A stretch of DNA of 64,000 nt from Gracilimonas sp. (GTDB lineage: Bacteria; Bacteroidota; Rhodothermia; Balneolales; Balneolaceae): contig NZ_JABURM010000005.1 in assembly GCF_014762685.1 (NCBI RefSeq), positions 1,984,001 to 2,048,000 on the forward strand. The letters are read 5' to 3'. Position numbers and translations under genes: made by a program. The notes under the pieces were generated by a model. The model made no database searches, was not told the origin of the DNA, and was given only the letters and a program-made list of their open reading frames with translations. Shown piece after piece: positions 34,725 to 42,169 of this stretch (its first letter is position 1; each line of letters starts with the position of its first letter).

Positions 34725-35897
34725 ATGATACCTAAAGATACCAAGATCGGCGTGGTCGGCGCCGGAACCATGGGAACAGGAATTGCCCAAGTCGCTGCTA
34801 CCCAAGGACACCAAGTCTATTTATATGATGCTTATCCACAACAATTGGAAAAGGCCAAGACAGGCTTGGAAAGTATTCTGGCCCGGCAGGTTGAGAAAGA
34901 ACGAATGACCCAAAAAGAAATTGATGGGATTTTAGATCGTATCCAGTTTGTAGACAGCATTACCATGTTTGGGGACTGTGGCTTTGTAATTGAAGCTATT
35001 GTCGAAGACCTGGATATCAAAAAAGACACGTTTGCCCGTTTGGAAGGTATTGTCTCAAAAGATTGTGTGCTCGCTTCTAATACCTCTTCCCTATCCATTG
35101 CCGCCATTTCATCTGCATTAAAGAAACCTGAGCGATTTTTAGGTGTACATTTTTTCAATCCGGCTCCACTGATGAAATTAGTGGAAATTATTCCGGGCAT
35201 TGCTACGGGTGAGAATGTATTTCAATCCACTAAAACATTTGTCAAAGAATGGGATAAAATTACTGTTTCCGGAAAAGATACCCCCGGATTTATCGTGAAT
35301 CGTGTAGCGAGGCCTTTTTACGGGGAGGCACTGAGAATTTATGAAGAAGGCATTGCTGATGCCGCCACTATCGACTGGGCCATGAAAGAAATCGGTGGGT
35401 TCCGCATGGGGCCTTTTGAGTTGATGGACCTCATTGGTCACGATGTGAATTATGAAGTAACCTGTTCTGTATTTGAAGCATTTTATTATGACCCCCGGTT
35501 CAAACCCTCCTTTGCCCAAAAACGCATGGTAGAAGCCGGCTGGTTAGGAAGAAAAACAGGGCGTGGATTTTATGATTACCGGGAAGGCGCCAAGAACCCT
35601 GAACCTGATAAAGACAAAGAATTGGGTACAAAGATTTTTGATCGCATTTTAACAATGCTGATTAATGAAGCCTGTGATGCTGTTTTTATGAATATTGCAT
35701 CTATTGAAGATGTCGATCTTGCAATGCAAAACGGAGTAAACTATCCCAAAGGCTTACTGAAATGGGGAGATGAGATCGGATTGAAAAATATTCTTGACCG
35801 AATGACCGCTCTTCAAGTAAAGTACCGGGAAGATCGATATCGGCCAAATCCATTGCTAAAGAAAATGGTGGCAGAGCAGATAAGTTTTTATAAATAA
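34725..35897 (+). CDS. paaH: 3-hydroxyacyl-CoA dehydrogenase PaaH
   Basis: 390 residues. The Rossmann motif GAGTMGTGIAQVAA is at 12-25. ASNTSSLSI and HFFNPAPLMKLVEI are diagnostic of the family. A C-terminal helical domain (from about 185) includes TPGFIVNRVARPF and a second, half-length domain with RILTMLINEACDAVFM. It oxidises 3-hydroxyadipyl-CoA in phenylacetate catabolism. It is shorter than E. coli PaaH, which has an extra C-terminal module. Confidence 0.9.
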   Translation: MIPKDTKIGVVGAGTMGTGIAQVAATQGHQVYLYDAYPQQLEKAKTGLESILARQVEKERMTQKEIDGILDRIQFVDSITMFGDCGFVIEAIVEDLDIKKDTFARLEGIVSKDCVLASNTSSLSIAAISSALKKPERFLGVHFFNPAPLMKLVEIIPGIATGENVFQSTKTFVKEWDKITVSGKDTPGFIVNRVARPFYGEALRIYEEGIADAATIDWAMKEIGGFRMGPFELMDLIGHDVNYEVTCSVFEAFYYDPRFKPSFAQKRMVEAGWLGRKTGRGFYDYREGAKNPEPDKDKELGTKIFDRILTMLINEACDAVFMNIASIEDVDLAMQNGVNYPKGLLKWGDEIGLKNILDRMTALQVKYREDRYRPNPLLKKMVAEQISFYK

Positions 35898-35898
35898 A

Positions 35899-35975
35899 GT
35901 AGTCAGAACCCTGAATTCAGAACTCAGGGGGAGGAAAATTCTGGGTTTTGACTCCTTATTTCTAAGTTCCCAAAT
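35899..35975. repeat. Heptad-repeat palindrome between paaH and paaI
   Basis: AGTCAGA, ACCCTGA, ATTCAGA, ACTCAGG on the left and TTCTGGG, TTTTGACT, TTTCTAAG on the right, an imperfect inverted repeat of the same TCAGA family. Confidence 0.55.
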
Positions 35976-35983
35976 ATTAATCC

Positions 35984-36403
35984 ATGAATAAAGAATCACA
36001 TTCCATAATAAACCACATGCTCTCCAATGATGCCTTCTCCCGGTGGATGGGGATTGAGGTTCTGGAGTCGGAACCGGGTTACTGTAAGCTGTCCATGACT
36101 ATTCGAAAAGAAATGACCAATGGATTTGGGGTTTGCCATGGTGGAATCACATTCTCCTTTGCAGACAGTGCCCTTGCTTTTGCATCAAATTCCAGAGGCC
36201 CCATTTCACTTGCCCTGGAGAATAATATAAACTTTACAAAGAAAGTCAGTGTTGGAGATATACTCACGGCTGAAACCGAGGAACTTCAAAATGGCCGAAC
36301 TATTGGCGTTTATAAAGTCAGCATCTCCAATCAAAATGACGAGCTGGTAGCTGAGTTCCGAGGCACGGTCTATCGAACGGGAAAAAGTCATAGTATTGAG
36401 TAG
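35984..36403 (+). CDS. paaI: Hydroxyphenylacetyl-CoA-type thioesterase PaaI
   Basis: 139 residues of hotdog fold. The active-site region GVCHGGITFSFADSALAFASNS fits PaaI, with the Asp that acts in catalysis. PaaI removes dead-end ring-hydroxylated CoA thioesters, sparing CoA. The last codons and stop (36401-36403) lie inside the left arm of a palindrome flanking the next gene. Confidence 0.88.
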   Translation: MNKESHSIINHMLSNDAFSRWMGIEVLESEPGYCKLSMTIRKEMTNGFGVCHGGITFSFADSALAFASNSRGPISLALENNINFTKKVSVGDILTAETEELQNGRTIGVYKVSISNQNDELVAEFRGTVYRTGKSHSIE

Positions 36404-36432
36404 TTAGATAATAGTATTTAGTATTTAGAAAT
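36391..36432. repeat. Left heptad arm flanking four-helix gene 1
   Basis: Heptamers of TAGTATT/TAGATAA type. A 22-nt stretch at 36404-36425 is a perfect inverted copy of 36752-36773 beyond the gene. Confidence 0.8.
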
Positions 36433-36433
36433 T

Positions 36434-36745
36434 ATGCATCAGTTTAAAGAACTAACCGTTTGGCAAAAAGCAGTAGATCTTGCTACTGATGCCTATCGGT
36501 ACACTAAAAATTTTCCAGCCGAGGAAAAATTCGGCCTTACTTCACAAATAAGGAGAAGTGTAGTATCTATCAGCTCAAATATTGCTGAAGGAGCTGGAAG
36601 AAAATCGAAAAAAGAATTCAAACATTTTTTACATATAGCTTATGGATCAGCCTCAGAACTAGAAAATGAACATTATAAAATGCTATCAGAAAAGATCACC
36701 GAAATTCAAAAGATGATTTATTCACTTTCAAAGTCATTGAAATAA
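36434..36745 (+). CDS. Four-helix-bundle protein (23S rRNA intervening-sequence family), shortened
   Basis: 103 residues. FKELTVWQKAVDLATDAYR, GLTSQIRRSVVSISSNIAEGAGR and the closing helix are the family signature. Compared with the full paralogue in this window (118-121 residues), about 16 residues are missing after SASELENE, where an LILAKDLG-type stretch is normal, so helix 3 is shortened. It sits between palindromic arms (36391-36432 and 36746-36780). Function of the family is not known; relatives occur inside 23S rRNA inserts and as Avd of diversity-generating retroelements. Confidence 0.75.
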   Translation: MHQFKELTVWQKAVDLATDAYRYTKNFPAEEKFGLTSQIRRSVVSISSNIAEGAGRKSKKEFKHFLHIAYGSASELENEHYKMLSEKITEIQKMIYSLSKSLK

Positions 36746-36780
36746 ATTCTCAATACTAAATACTATTATCTAAATACTAT
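36746..36780. repeat. Right heptad arm flanking four-helix gene 1
   Basis: CTCAATA, CTAAATA, CTATTAT, CTAAATA in series, the reverse complement of the left arm (22-nt perfect). It ends at the first base of the thiolase start codon. Confidence 0.8.
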
Positions 36781-37984
36781 GGATGCATACATCATTGACG
36801 GAATCAGAACCCCAATCGGAAAACTAAAGGGCTCGCTTTCTCCTATTCGGGCTGACGATCTTGCTGCTATCCCTATTAAGGAACTCATTAAGCGTAATCC
36901 AAAAATCGATTTGGAAACGATTGAGGACGTGATACTCGGTTGTGCCAATCAAGCCGGAGAGGATAACCGGAATGTGGCCCGAATGGCTTCATTGTTAGCC
37001 GGAATTCCAACTTCAGTACCGGGTGAAACAGTAAACCGATTATGTGCTTCCGGAATGAGCGCGACGGTAAAAGCTTATCACGCCATCAAAGCCGGTGAAG
37101 GGGATTTGTTTGTTACCGGCGGCGTGGAACACATGACCCGCGGCCCCATTGTTCTCGGGAAGGGATCATCTCCATACTCAGGAACTACCGAAATGCATGA
37201 CTCTACTTTTGGATGGAGATTCATCAACCCAAAAATGGAAGAAATGTACGGAACTGACGGGATGGGAATGACGGCTGAGAATGTTGTTGAAATGCACAAC
37301 ATCAGCCGCGAAGATCAGGATAAGTTCGCGGCCTGGAGTCAGCAGAAAGCTGGTGCTGCCCGCGACTCAGGGCGTCTTGCTAAAGAAATTGTACCGGTAG
37401 AGATTCCTCGCAGAAAACAGAATCCATACCTGTTTGAGCATGATGAATTCATGCGTCCCGATACCACGGCTGAAGTACTTGCCAAGCTTCGTCCGGCCTT
37501 TAAGAAAGACGGAACCGTAACGGCTGGAAACGCATCCGGACTAAATGACGGTGCCGGAGCCTTATTGATTGCTTCTGATCAAGCCGTGAAAGATTTTGGA
37601 TTGAAACCCAAAGCCCGAATTGTGGCTCATGCCGTTTCAGGAATTGAACCGCGAATTATGGGACTGGGCCCGGTTGAAGCAGCTCAAAAAGTATTGAAAC
37701 GAGCTGGAATGAAATTAGACGATATGGATGTCATTGAATTGAACGAAGCTTTTGCAGGGCAATCTCTCGGCGTAACCCGAATGTTGGAAATGGATGACGA
37801 CGATGACCGGCTCAATCCTAACGGCGGAGCAATTGCACTTGGGCATCCCCTGGGAATGACCGGACAACGATTACTGCAAACAGCTACCATAGAACTTCAC
37901 GAGAAAGATTCTCATAAGTATGCATTGTGTATGTTGTGTGTTGGTGTTGGCCAAGGGATGGCAGTTATTCTCGAAAAAACTTAG
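36779..37984 (+). CDS. paaJ: 3-oxoadipyl-CoA/3-oxo-5,6-dehydrosuberyl-CoA thiolase PaaJ
   Basis: 401 residues. Active-site Cys in NRLCASGMSA (about residue 89), His in ALGHPLGMTG, and the second Cys in LCMLCVGVGQGMAV near the C-terminus. GGVEHMTRGPIVL and GMGMTAENV are diagnostic of the acetyl-CoA acyltransferase type used in aromatic catabolism. It cleaves the last C-C bond, giving acetyl-CoA and succinyl-CoA products. Confidence 0.92.
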   Translation: MDAYIIDGIRTPIGKLKGSLSPIRADDLAAIPIKELIKRNPKIDLETIEDVILGCANQAGEDNRNVARMASLLAGIPTSVPGETVNRLCASGMSATVKAYHAIKAGEGDLFVTGGVEHMTRGPIVLGKGSSPYSGTTEMHDSTFGWRFINPKMEEMYGTDGMGMTAENVVEMHNISREDQDKFAAWSQQKAGAARDSGRLAKEIVPVEIPRRKQNPYLFEHDEFMRPDTTAEVLAKLRPAFKKDGTVTAGNASGLNDGAGALLIASDQAVKDFGLKPKARIVAHAVSGIEPRIMGLGPVEAAQKVLKRAGMKLDDMDVIELNEAFAGQSLGVTRMLEMDDDDDRLNPNGGAIALGHPLGMTGQRLLQTATIELHEKDSHKYALCMLCVGVGQGMAVILEKT

Positions 37985-38069
37985 TAATTAACCGCAAAGG
38001 ACGTTAAGTATTTTCTCTGCAAACTTTGTGTAATCTTAGTGCTGTCTGAGTTTCAATAAATAATCGATT

Positions 38070-38690
38070 ATGGCAATTTATGAGTTTAACGGATATAAGC
38101 CAGTTGTTCACGAAACAGCTTTTGTACATCCGCAAGCGGCAGTTACGGGAAATGTAATCATTGGTAAGGATGTGTACATCGGTCCCGGAGCCGCTATTCG
38201 TGGCGATTGGGGGAAGATCGTAATCAAGGATGGATGTAATGTGCAGGAAAATTGCACCCTCCATATGTTTCCGGGAGTGACGGTGATTTTGGAAGAGGGT
38301 GCTCATGTAGGACACGGAGCTATTATTCATGGAGCCGAACTCGGTGAAAATTGTCTTATCGGGATGAATGCGGTTGTCATGGATAACGTAAAAGTGGGCA
38401 AGGAATCGATAATCGGTGCTTTGGCTTTTGTCTCGGAAGGGATGGAAATTCCCGATCGAAAAGTAGTGGCTGGAAATCCGGCAAAGATCGTGAAAGATGT
38501 AACCGATGAAATGGCCATTTGGAAAACCAAAGGCACGGAACTCTATCAACAACTTCCCAAAGAATTGCACGAAACTTTAAAGGAATGTGAGCCGTTGCGT
38601 AAGGTTCCGAAAGATCGTGAAGATCAGAAAATGGGATATGAGACGTGGGGAGAAAAGAAATCAGAACTCAGGAGTCAGAACTCAGAATAG
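38070..38690 (+). CDS. paaY: PaaY-type hexapeptide (gamma-carbonic-anhydrase fold) protein
   Basis: 206 residues. Left-handed beta-helix hexapeptides run from VTGNVIIGKDVYIGPGAAIRG. The His ligands fit the carbonic-anhydrase-like site: HMFPGVTV, HVGHGAIIHGAEL. The C-terminal 50 residues are helical and Lys/Glu rich. PaaY is a thioesterase-like protein linked to clearing 2-hydroxycyclohepta-1,4,6-triene-1-formyl-CoA. Confidence 0.88.
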   Translation: MAIYEFNGYKPVVHETAFVHPQAAVTGNVIIGKDVYIGPGAAIRGDWGKIVIKDGCNVQENCTLHMFPGVTVILEEGAHVGHGAIIHGAELGENCLIGMNAVVMDNVKVGKESIIGALAFVSEGMEIPDRKVVAGNPAKIVKDVTDEMAIWKTKGTELYQQLPKELHETLKECEPLRKVPKDREDQKMGYETWGEKKSELRSQNSE

Positions 38691-38730
38691 ACTCAAACTG
38701 AGTTCTGGATTCTGATTTCTGAGTTCCAAT
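38657..38730. repeat. Heptad-repeat palindrome at the paaY/paaZ boundary
   Basis: AATCAGA, ACTCAGG, AGTCAGA, ACTCAGA on the left and ATTCTGA, TTTCTGA, GTTCC on the right. It begins inside the last codons of paaY, so its 3' coding end is repeat-derived. Confidence 0.65.
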
Positions 38731-38748
38731 ATATTAAAGCTAAAATCA

Positions 38749-40791
38749 ATGATTAAAGTACACAGCTATATACAAGGCAAATGGTTAACCGAAGGTGAAG
38801 AAAGTGAATTGATCAGTGCAGTCACTAATGAGCCGATTGCTCAGATAGTGGAAGCGGATATAGATTATAAGTCTGCTCTGGAATATGCGCGAACCGTGGG
38901 CGGCTCCAAACTCCGGGAAATGAGCATCCACGAAAGAGCCTTCAAAATCAAGTTCCTTGGGAAATACCTGATGGACCGAAAAGAGAAATACTATGAGATA
39001 TCCACCAATACCGGAGCTACCCGGATGGACTCCTGGATCGATATTGAGGGCGGATTACTTACCGCTTTCGGAATTTCCAGTAAATCACGGCGGGAGCTAT
39101 CAGACCTACCCTGGCATGTAGAAGGAGAGGTAGAGCGACTTTCCCGCAAAGGTTCTTTCATGGGGCAACATATTTGTGTTCCAAGGCGGGGTGTGGGCGT
39201 ACATATTAACGCTTTTAACTTCCCGGTATGGGGAATGCTGGAAAAACTTGCTCCTGCTATTATTGCCGGAATGCCCGTGATTGTTAAACCATCTCCAACA
39301 AGTTCCTACCTTGCCTGGGCTGTTTTTAGAGACATCGTGGAATCCGGCATCCTCCCCGAGGGAACCGTGCAATACATAGCCGCCGACAAACCCGGCGACC
39401 TCCTGGATCACCTCAACAGTCAGGATATGGTGGCGTTCACCGGTTCGGCATCTACAGGAAAAAAACTAAAAGCTCATCCAAATATCATTGCCAACAGCGT
39501 ACCTTTTAATTTGGAGGCTGATTCCCTGAACTGTTCTATTTTGGGAGAAGATGTTACGCCCGGAATGGAGGAATTTGATCTCTTTATCAAAGAAGTTGCC
39601 AACGAAATGACCGTCAAAACCGGACAAAAATGTACGGCTATTCGCAGGACAATTGTACCGGAAAATAGAATAGATGAAGTCATTGAAGCCCTGAAAACCC
39701 GGCTGGACAAAACCGTTATAGGCGATCCGGCTCAGAACGACACCCGGATGGGGCCGCTTGCAAGCACCCTTCAAGCCGAACGATTTGAAGAACAACTTCA
39801 GCAATTATCCGAAATTACAGAAACCGTTTATACTGCCAGCGGGGAACAAAACGGGGCTTTTACAAATCCAAGAGTACTGGTTTGTCATAAGCCAATGCAG
39901 GTAGATAATGTTCACCAGCTGGAAGCCTTTGGCCCTATGACCACTGTGATGCCTTACAAGAATACCCAAGAGGCCATTAACCTGGCCAACAAAGCCAATG
40001 GCTCGTTAGTCGGATCGCTTTTTACCGCCGATGATGAAATTGCTCATGAAATCACAATGGGTTGTGCTCCTTATCACGGCCGTTTCATGGTCATCAACAA
40101 AAACTCGGCTGGAGAATCTACCGGCCATGGCTCCCCCATTGCCTCCCTGGTTCACGGTGGCCCTGGTCATGCCGGAGGTGGAGAGGAACTGGGTGGAGCA
40201 AGAGCCGTTCTTCACAACATGCAGCGCATTGCCTTGCAGGGTTCACCGACTACACTTCGAAATATCGTTAAGCAGCATATTAAAGGAGCGGAAACACATG
40301 AATCTGACAAACACCCGTTTCAAAAATATTTTGAGGAGCTGGAAGTTGGAGAAGCATTAACTACAAAAAAGCGCACGGTCACTGACCAGGATGTGGAAGA
40401 TTTCGCAGAACTAAGCGGTGATCATTTTTATGCGCACACTGATCCTGAAGCAGCTTCAAGATCCCTTTTTGGTAAAATTGTTGCTCATGGTTATTTCATT
40501 TTATCCGCCACAGCAGGATTATTTGTCCATCCTGATGAAGGGCCGGTCATGCTGAATTATGGTTTAGAAAACCTCCGGTTTATAGCTCCTGTGGCTCCCG
40601 GTGACACCATTCAGGCTAAGTTGATATTAAAACGGAAGAATGTCCGCCAGCAGAAAAAGGATGATAAATTTCCTTTCGGAGTGGTTTATTGGGATGTGGA
40701 AGTGACCAATCAGGATGACGTGTTGGTTGCCGAGTATACCATACTGACATTGATAAAGAGAAAACATAAGTTGGATATTGATGAGGTCTAA
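38749..40791 (+). CDS. paaZ: Bifunctional oxepin-CoA hydrolase / aldehyde dehydrogenase PaaZ
   Basis: 680 residues in two domains. The aldehyde dehydrogenase (1-525) has NFPVWGMLEKLAPAI, the Glu in FNLEADSLN and catalytic Cys in TGQKCTAIRR. The C-terminal MaoC-like domain (about 540-680) has YAHTDPEAASRSLFGKIVAHGYF, whose Asp and His open the oxepin ring. It turns oxepin-CoA into 3-oxo-5,6-dehydrosuberyl-CoA, which PaaJ then cleaves. Length matches E. coli PaaZ. Confidence 0.95.
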   Translation: MIKVHSYIQGKWLTEGEESELISAVTNEPIAQIVEADIDYKSALEYARTVGGSKLREMSIHERAFKIKFLGKYLMDRKEKYYEISTNTGATRMDSWIDIEGGLLTAFGISSKSRRELSDLPWHVEGEVERLSRKGSFMGQHICVPRRGVGVHINAFNFPVWGMLEKLAPAIIAGMPVIVKPSPTSSYLAWAVFRDIVESGILPEGTVQYIAADKPGDLLDHLNSQDMVAFTGSASTGKKLKAHPNIIANSVPFNLEADSLNCSILGEDVTPGMEEFDLFIKEVANEMTVKTGQKCTAIRRTIVPENRIDEVIEALKTRLDKTVIGDPAQNDTRMGPLASTLQAERFEEQLQQLSEITETVYTASGEQNGAFTNPRVLVCHKPMQVDNVHQLEAFGPMTTVMPYKNTQEAINLANKANGSLVGSLFTADDEIAHEITMGCAPYHGRFMVINKNSAGESTGHGSPIASLVHGGPGHAGGGEELGGARAVLHNMQRIALQGSPTTLRNIVKQHIKGAETHESDKHPFQKYFEELEVGEALTTKKRTVTDQDVEDFAELSGDHFYAHTDPEAASRSLFGKIVAHGYFILSATAGLFVHPDEGPVMLNYGLENLRFIAPVAPGDTIQAKLILKRKNVRQQKKDDKFPFGVVYWDVEVTNQDDVLVAEYTILTLIKRKHKLDIDEV

Positions 40792-40806
40792 GAAATTTTA
40801 AATTTT

Positions 40807-40835
40807 GTAAGGTTTTCCTATTTCATTGCTCTTAC
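40807..40835 (+). promoter_or_regulatory. ECF-type promoter, site 5
   Basis: GTAAGGT (40807-40813), 15 bases, CTCTTAC (40829-40835). It ends six bases before the left heptad arm and 55 before the four-helix gene 2 start. Confidence 0.65.
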
Positions 40836-40840
40836 TGTAT

Positions 40841-40876
40841 AGAATTCAGAAGTCAGGATTCAGAAATCAGAATTAA
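40841..40876. repeat. Left heptad arm flanking four-helix gene 2
   Basis: CAGAAGT, CAGGATT, CAGAAAT, CAGAATT in series. A 21-nt perfect inverted copy (40841-40861) is at 41247-41267. Confidence 0.85.
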
Positions 40877-40889
40877 ACAGGTAAGTACA

Positions 40890-41255
40890 ATGAGACAACC
40901 AGCTAAGACCTTTCGCGATTTAATTGTGTGGCAGAAAGCTCATCAATTTGTTTTAAAAACCTACAGATACACTATGAATTTTCCAAAGCATGAGCTTTAT
41001 GGATTGACTTCACAATTTAGACGAGCTGCTATATCCATCCCTGCAAATATTGCAGAAGGATTTAAAAAACGAGGCCCAAAAGATACCATGCGATTCTTAA
41101 ATATCTCACACGGCTCTTTAGAAGAATGCAGATACTACATTATTCTTGCCAAAGATTTAAAATATGGAGATTCAGATCATTTAAATAATTTATTGGAAGA
41201 AGTGAGTCGATTGCTAGATGGCTATTATAAGGCCATTCTGAATTCAGAATCCTGA
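40890..41255 (+). CDS. Four-helix-bundle protein (23S rRNA intervening-sequence family), full length
   Basis: 121 residues. RDLIVWQKAHQFVLKTYRYT, LTSQFRRAAISIPANIAEGF and LNISHGSLEECRYYIILAKDL fit the family well. The last codons, LNSES and stop (41253-41255), lie inside the right palindromic arm. It sits between arms of an inverted repeat and has its own ECF-like promoter, like the copy at 50635-50991. Not linked to phenylacetate. Confidence 0.85.
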   Translation: MRQPAKTFRDLIVWQKAHQFVLKTYRYTMNFPKHELYGLTSQFRRAAISIPANIAEGFKKRGPKDTMRFLNISHGSLEECRYYIILAKDLKYGDSDHLNNLLEEVSRLLDGYYKAILNSES

Positions 41256-41267
41256 CTTCTGAATTCT
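41235..41267. repeat. Right heptad arm flanking four-helix gene 2
   Basis: The reverse complement of the left arm, 21 nt perfect at 41247-41267. It overlaps the gene's 3' end. Confidence 0.85.
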
Positions 41268-41308
41268 CATTTTTAAAGAAAATATTTAATTAAACATCAG
41301 AGTAAATA

Positions 41309-42076
41309 ATGAGTGAGCAAAACGGAGCTGTAAATCTAACCATTGAAAACGGTATTGGAACTATTGAATTTTATCATCCAAAAGGTAATTCGCTGCCGGG
41401 AGCTGTTCTTCGGAAATTGGCAGAAACCATTACCTCAACGGGAGAAAATAATGATATAAGAGTTGTCGTAATCAAAAGTCGCGGAGAAGGTGCTTTTTGT
41501 GCAGGGGCTTCTTTTGATGAATTGATAGCGATTGAAGATTATCCAGCAGGAAAAAAATTCTTTATGGGATTTGCACTCGTCCTCAATGCCATGCGAACAT
41601 GTTCTAAGCTGATCATAGTACGGGTTCATGGAAAAACCGTAGGCGGGGGAGTTGGGATTGCTGCTGCAGGAGATTATACCTTTGCTAAAAAAGATGCTTC
41701 CATAAAACTTAGTGAACTGGCTTTGGGAATCGGACCGTTTGTTGTAGGTCCTGCGGTAGAGCGAAAAATCGGAAAAAGTGCTTTTTCTGCTTTATCCATT
41801 GATGCTGCTAATTGGTACAATTCAAAATGGGCACTTGACAATGGGCTTTTCAACAAAGTTTTTGATGAAACTGAAGAGCTGGATCAGGCTGTGCTTGAAT
41901 TAGCAAACCAGCTTTCAAAAAGCAGCCCCGAAGCTATGCGTGATTTGAAAGCCGTTCTTTGGAAAGGTTCTGAAGATTGGGATTTACTTTTGGAACAACG
42001 AGCTGAAATAAGCGGACGACTGGTGTTGTCAGATTTCACCAAAGACTTTATCAAAAAGTTTAAAACTAAATCTTAG
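41309..42076 (+). CDS. Crotonase-family enoyl-CoA hydratase/isomerase (PaaF-like position)
   Basis: 255 residues, same length as E. coli PaaF. The oxyanion segments are present: EGAFCAGASFDEL and HGKTVGGGVGIAAAGDYTFA. The first catalytic Glu fits SELALGIG, but the second, usual in hydratases near the next helix, is Ser in SAFSALSIDA. The GAGG turn is also altered to GIGPFVVG. It may therefore be an isomerase or a specialised hydratase. It closes the paa cluster and is the only candidate for the PaaF step. Confidence 0.75.
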   Translation: MSEQNGAVNLTIENGIGTIEFYHPKGNSLPGAVLRKLAETITSTGENNDIRVVVIKSRGEGAFCAGASFDELIAIEDYPAGKKFFMGFALVLNAMRTCSKLIIVRVHGKTVGGGVGIAAAGDYTFAKKDASIKLSELALGIGPFVVGPAVERKIGKSAFSALSIDAANWYNSKWALDNGLFNKVFDETEELDQAVLELANQLSKSSPEAMRDLKAVLWKGSEDWDLLLEQRAEISGRLVLSDFTKDFIKKFKTKS

Positions 42077-42169
42077 TTTTAAATTTCTCCTTTTCTTTTC
42101 AAAACCTGGTTTAACGTATTTAACTTCAATAATTATTATACTCGTCTAAATTCAAAATACTTTACCGCC

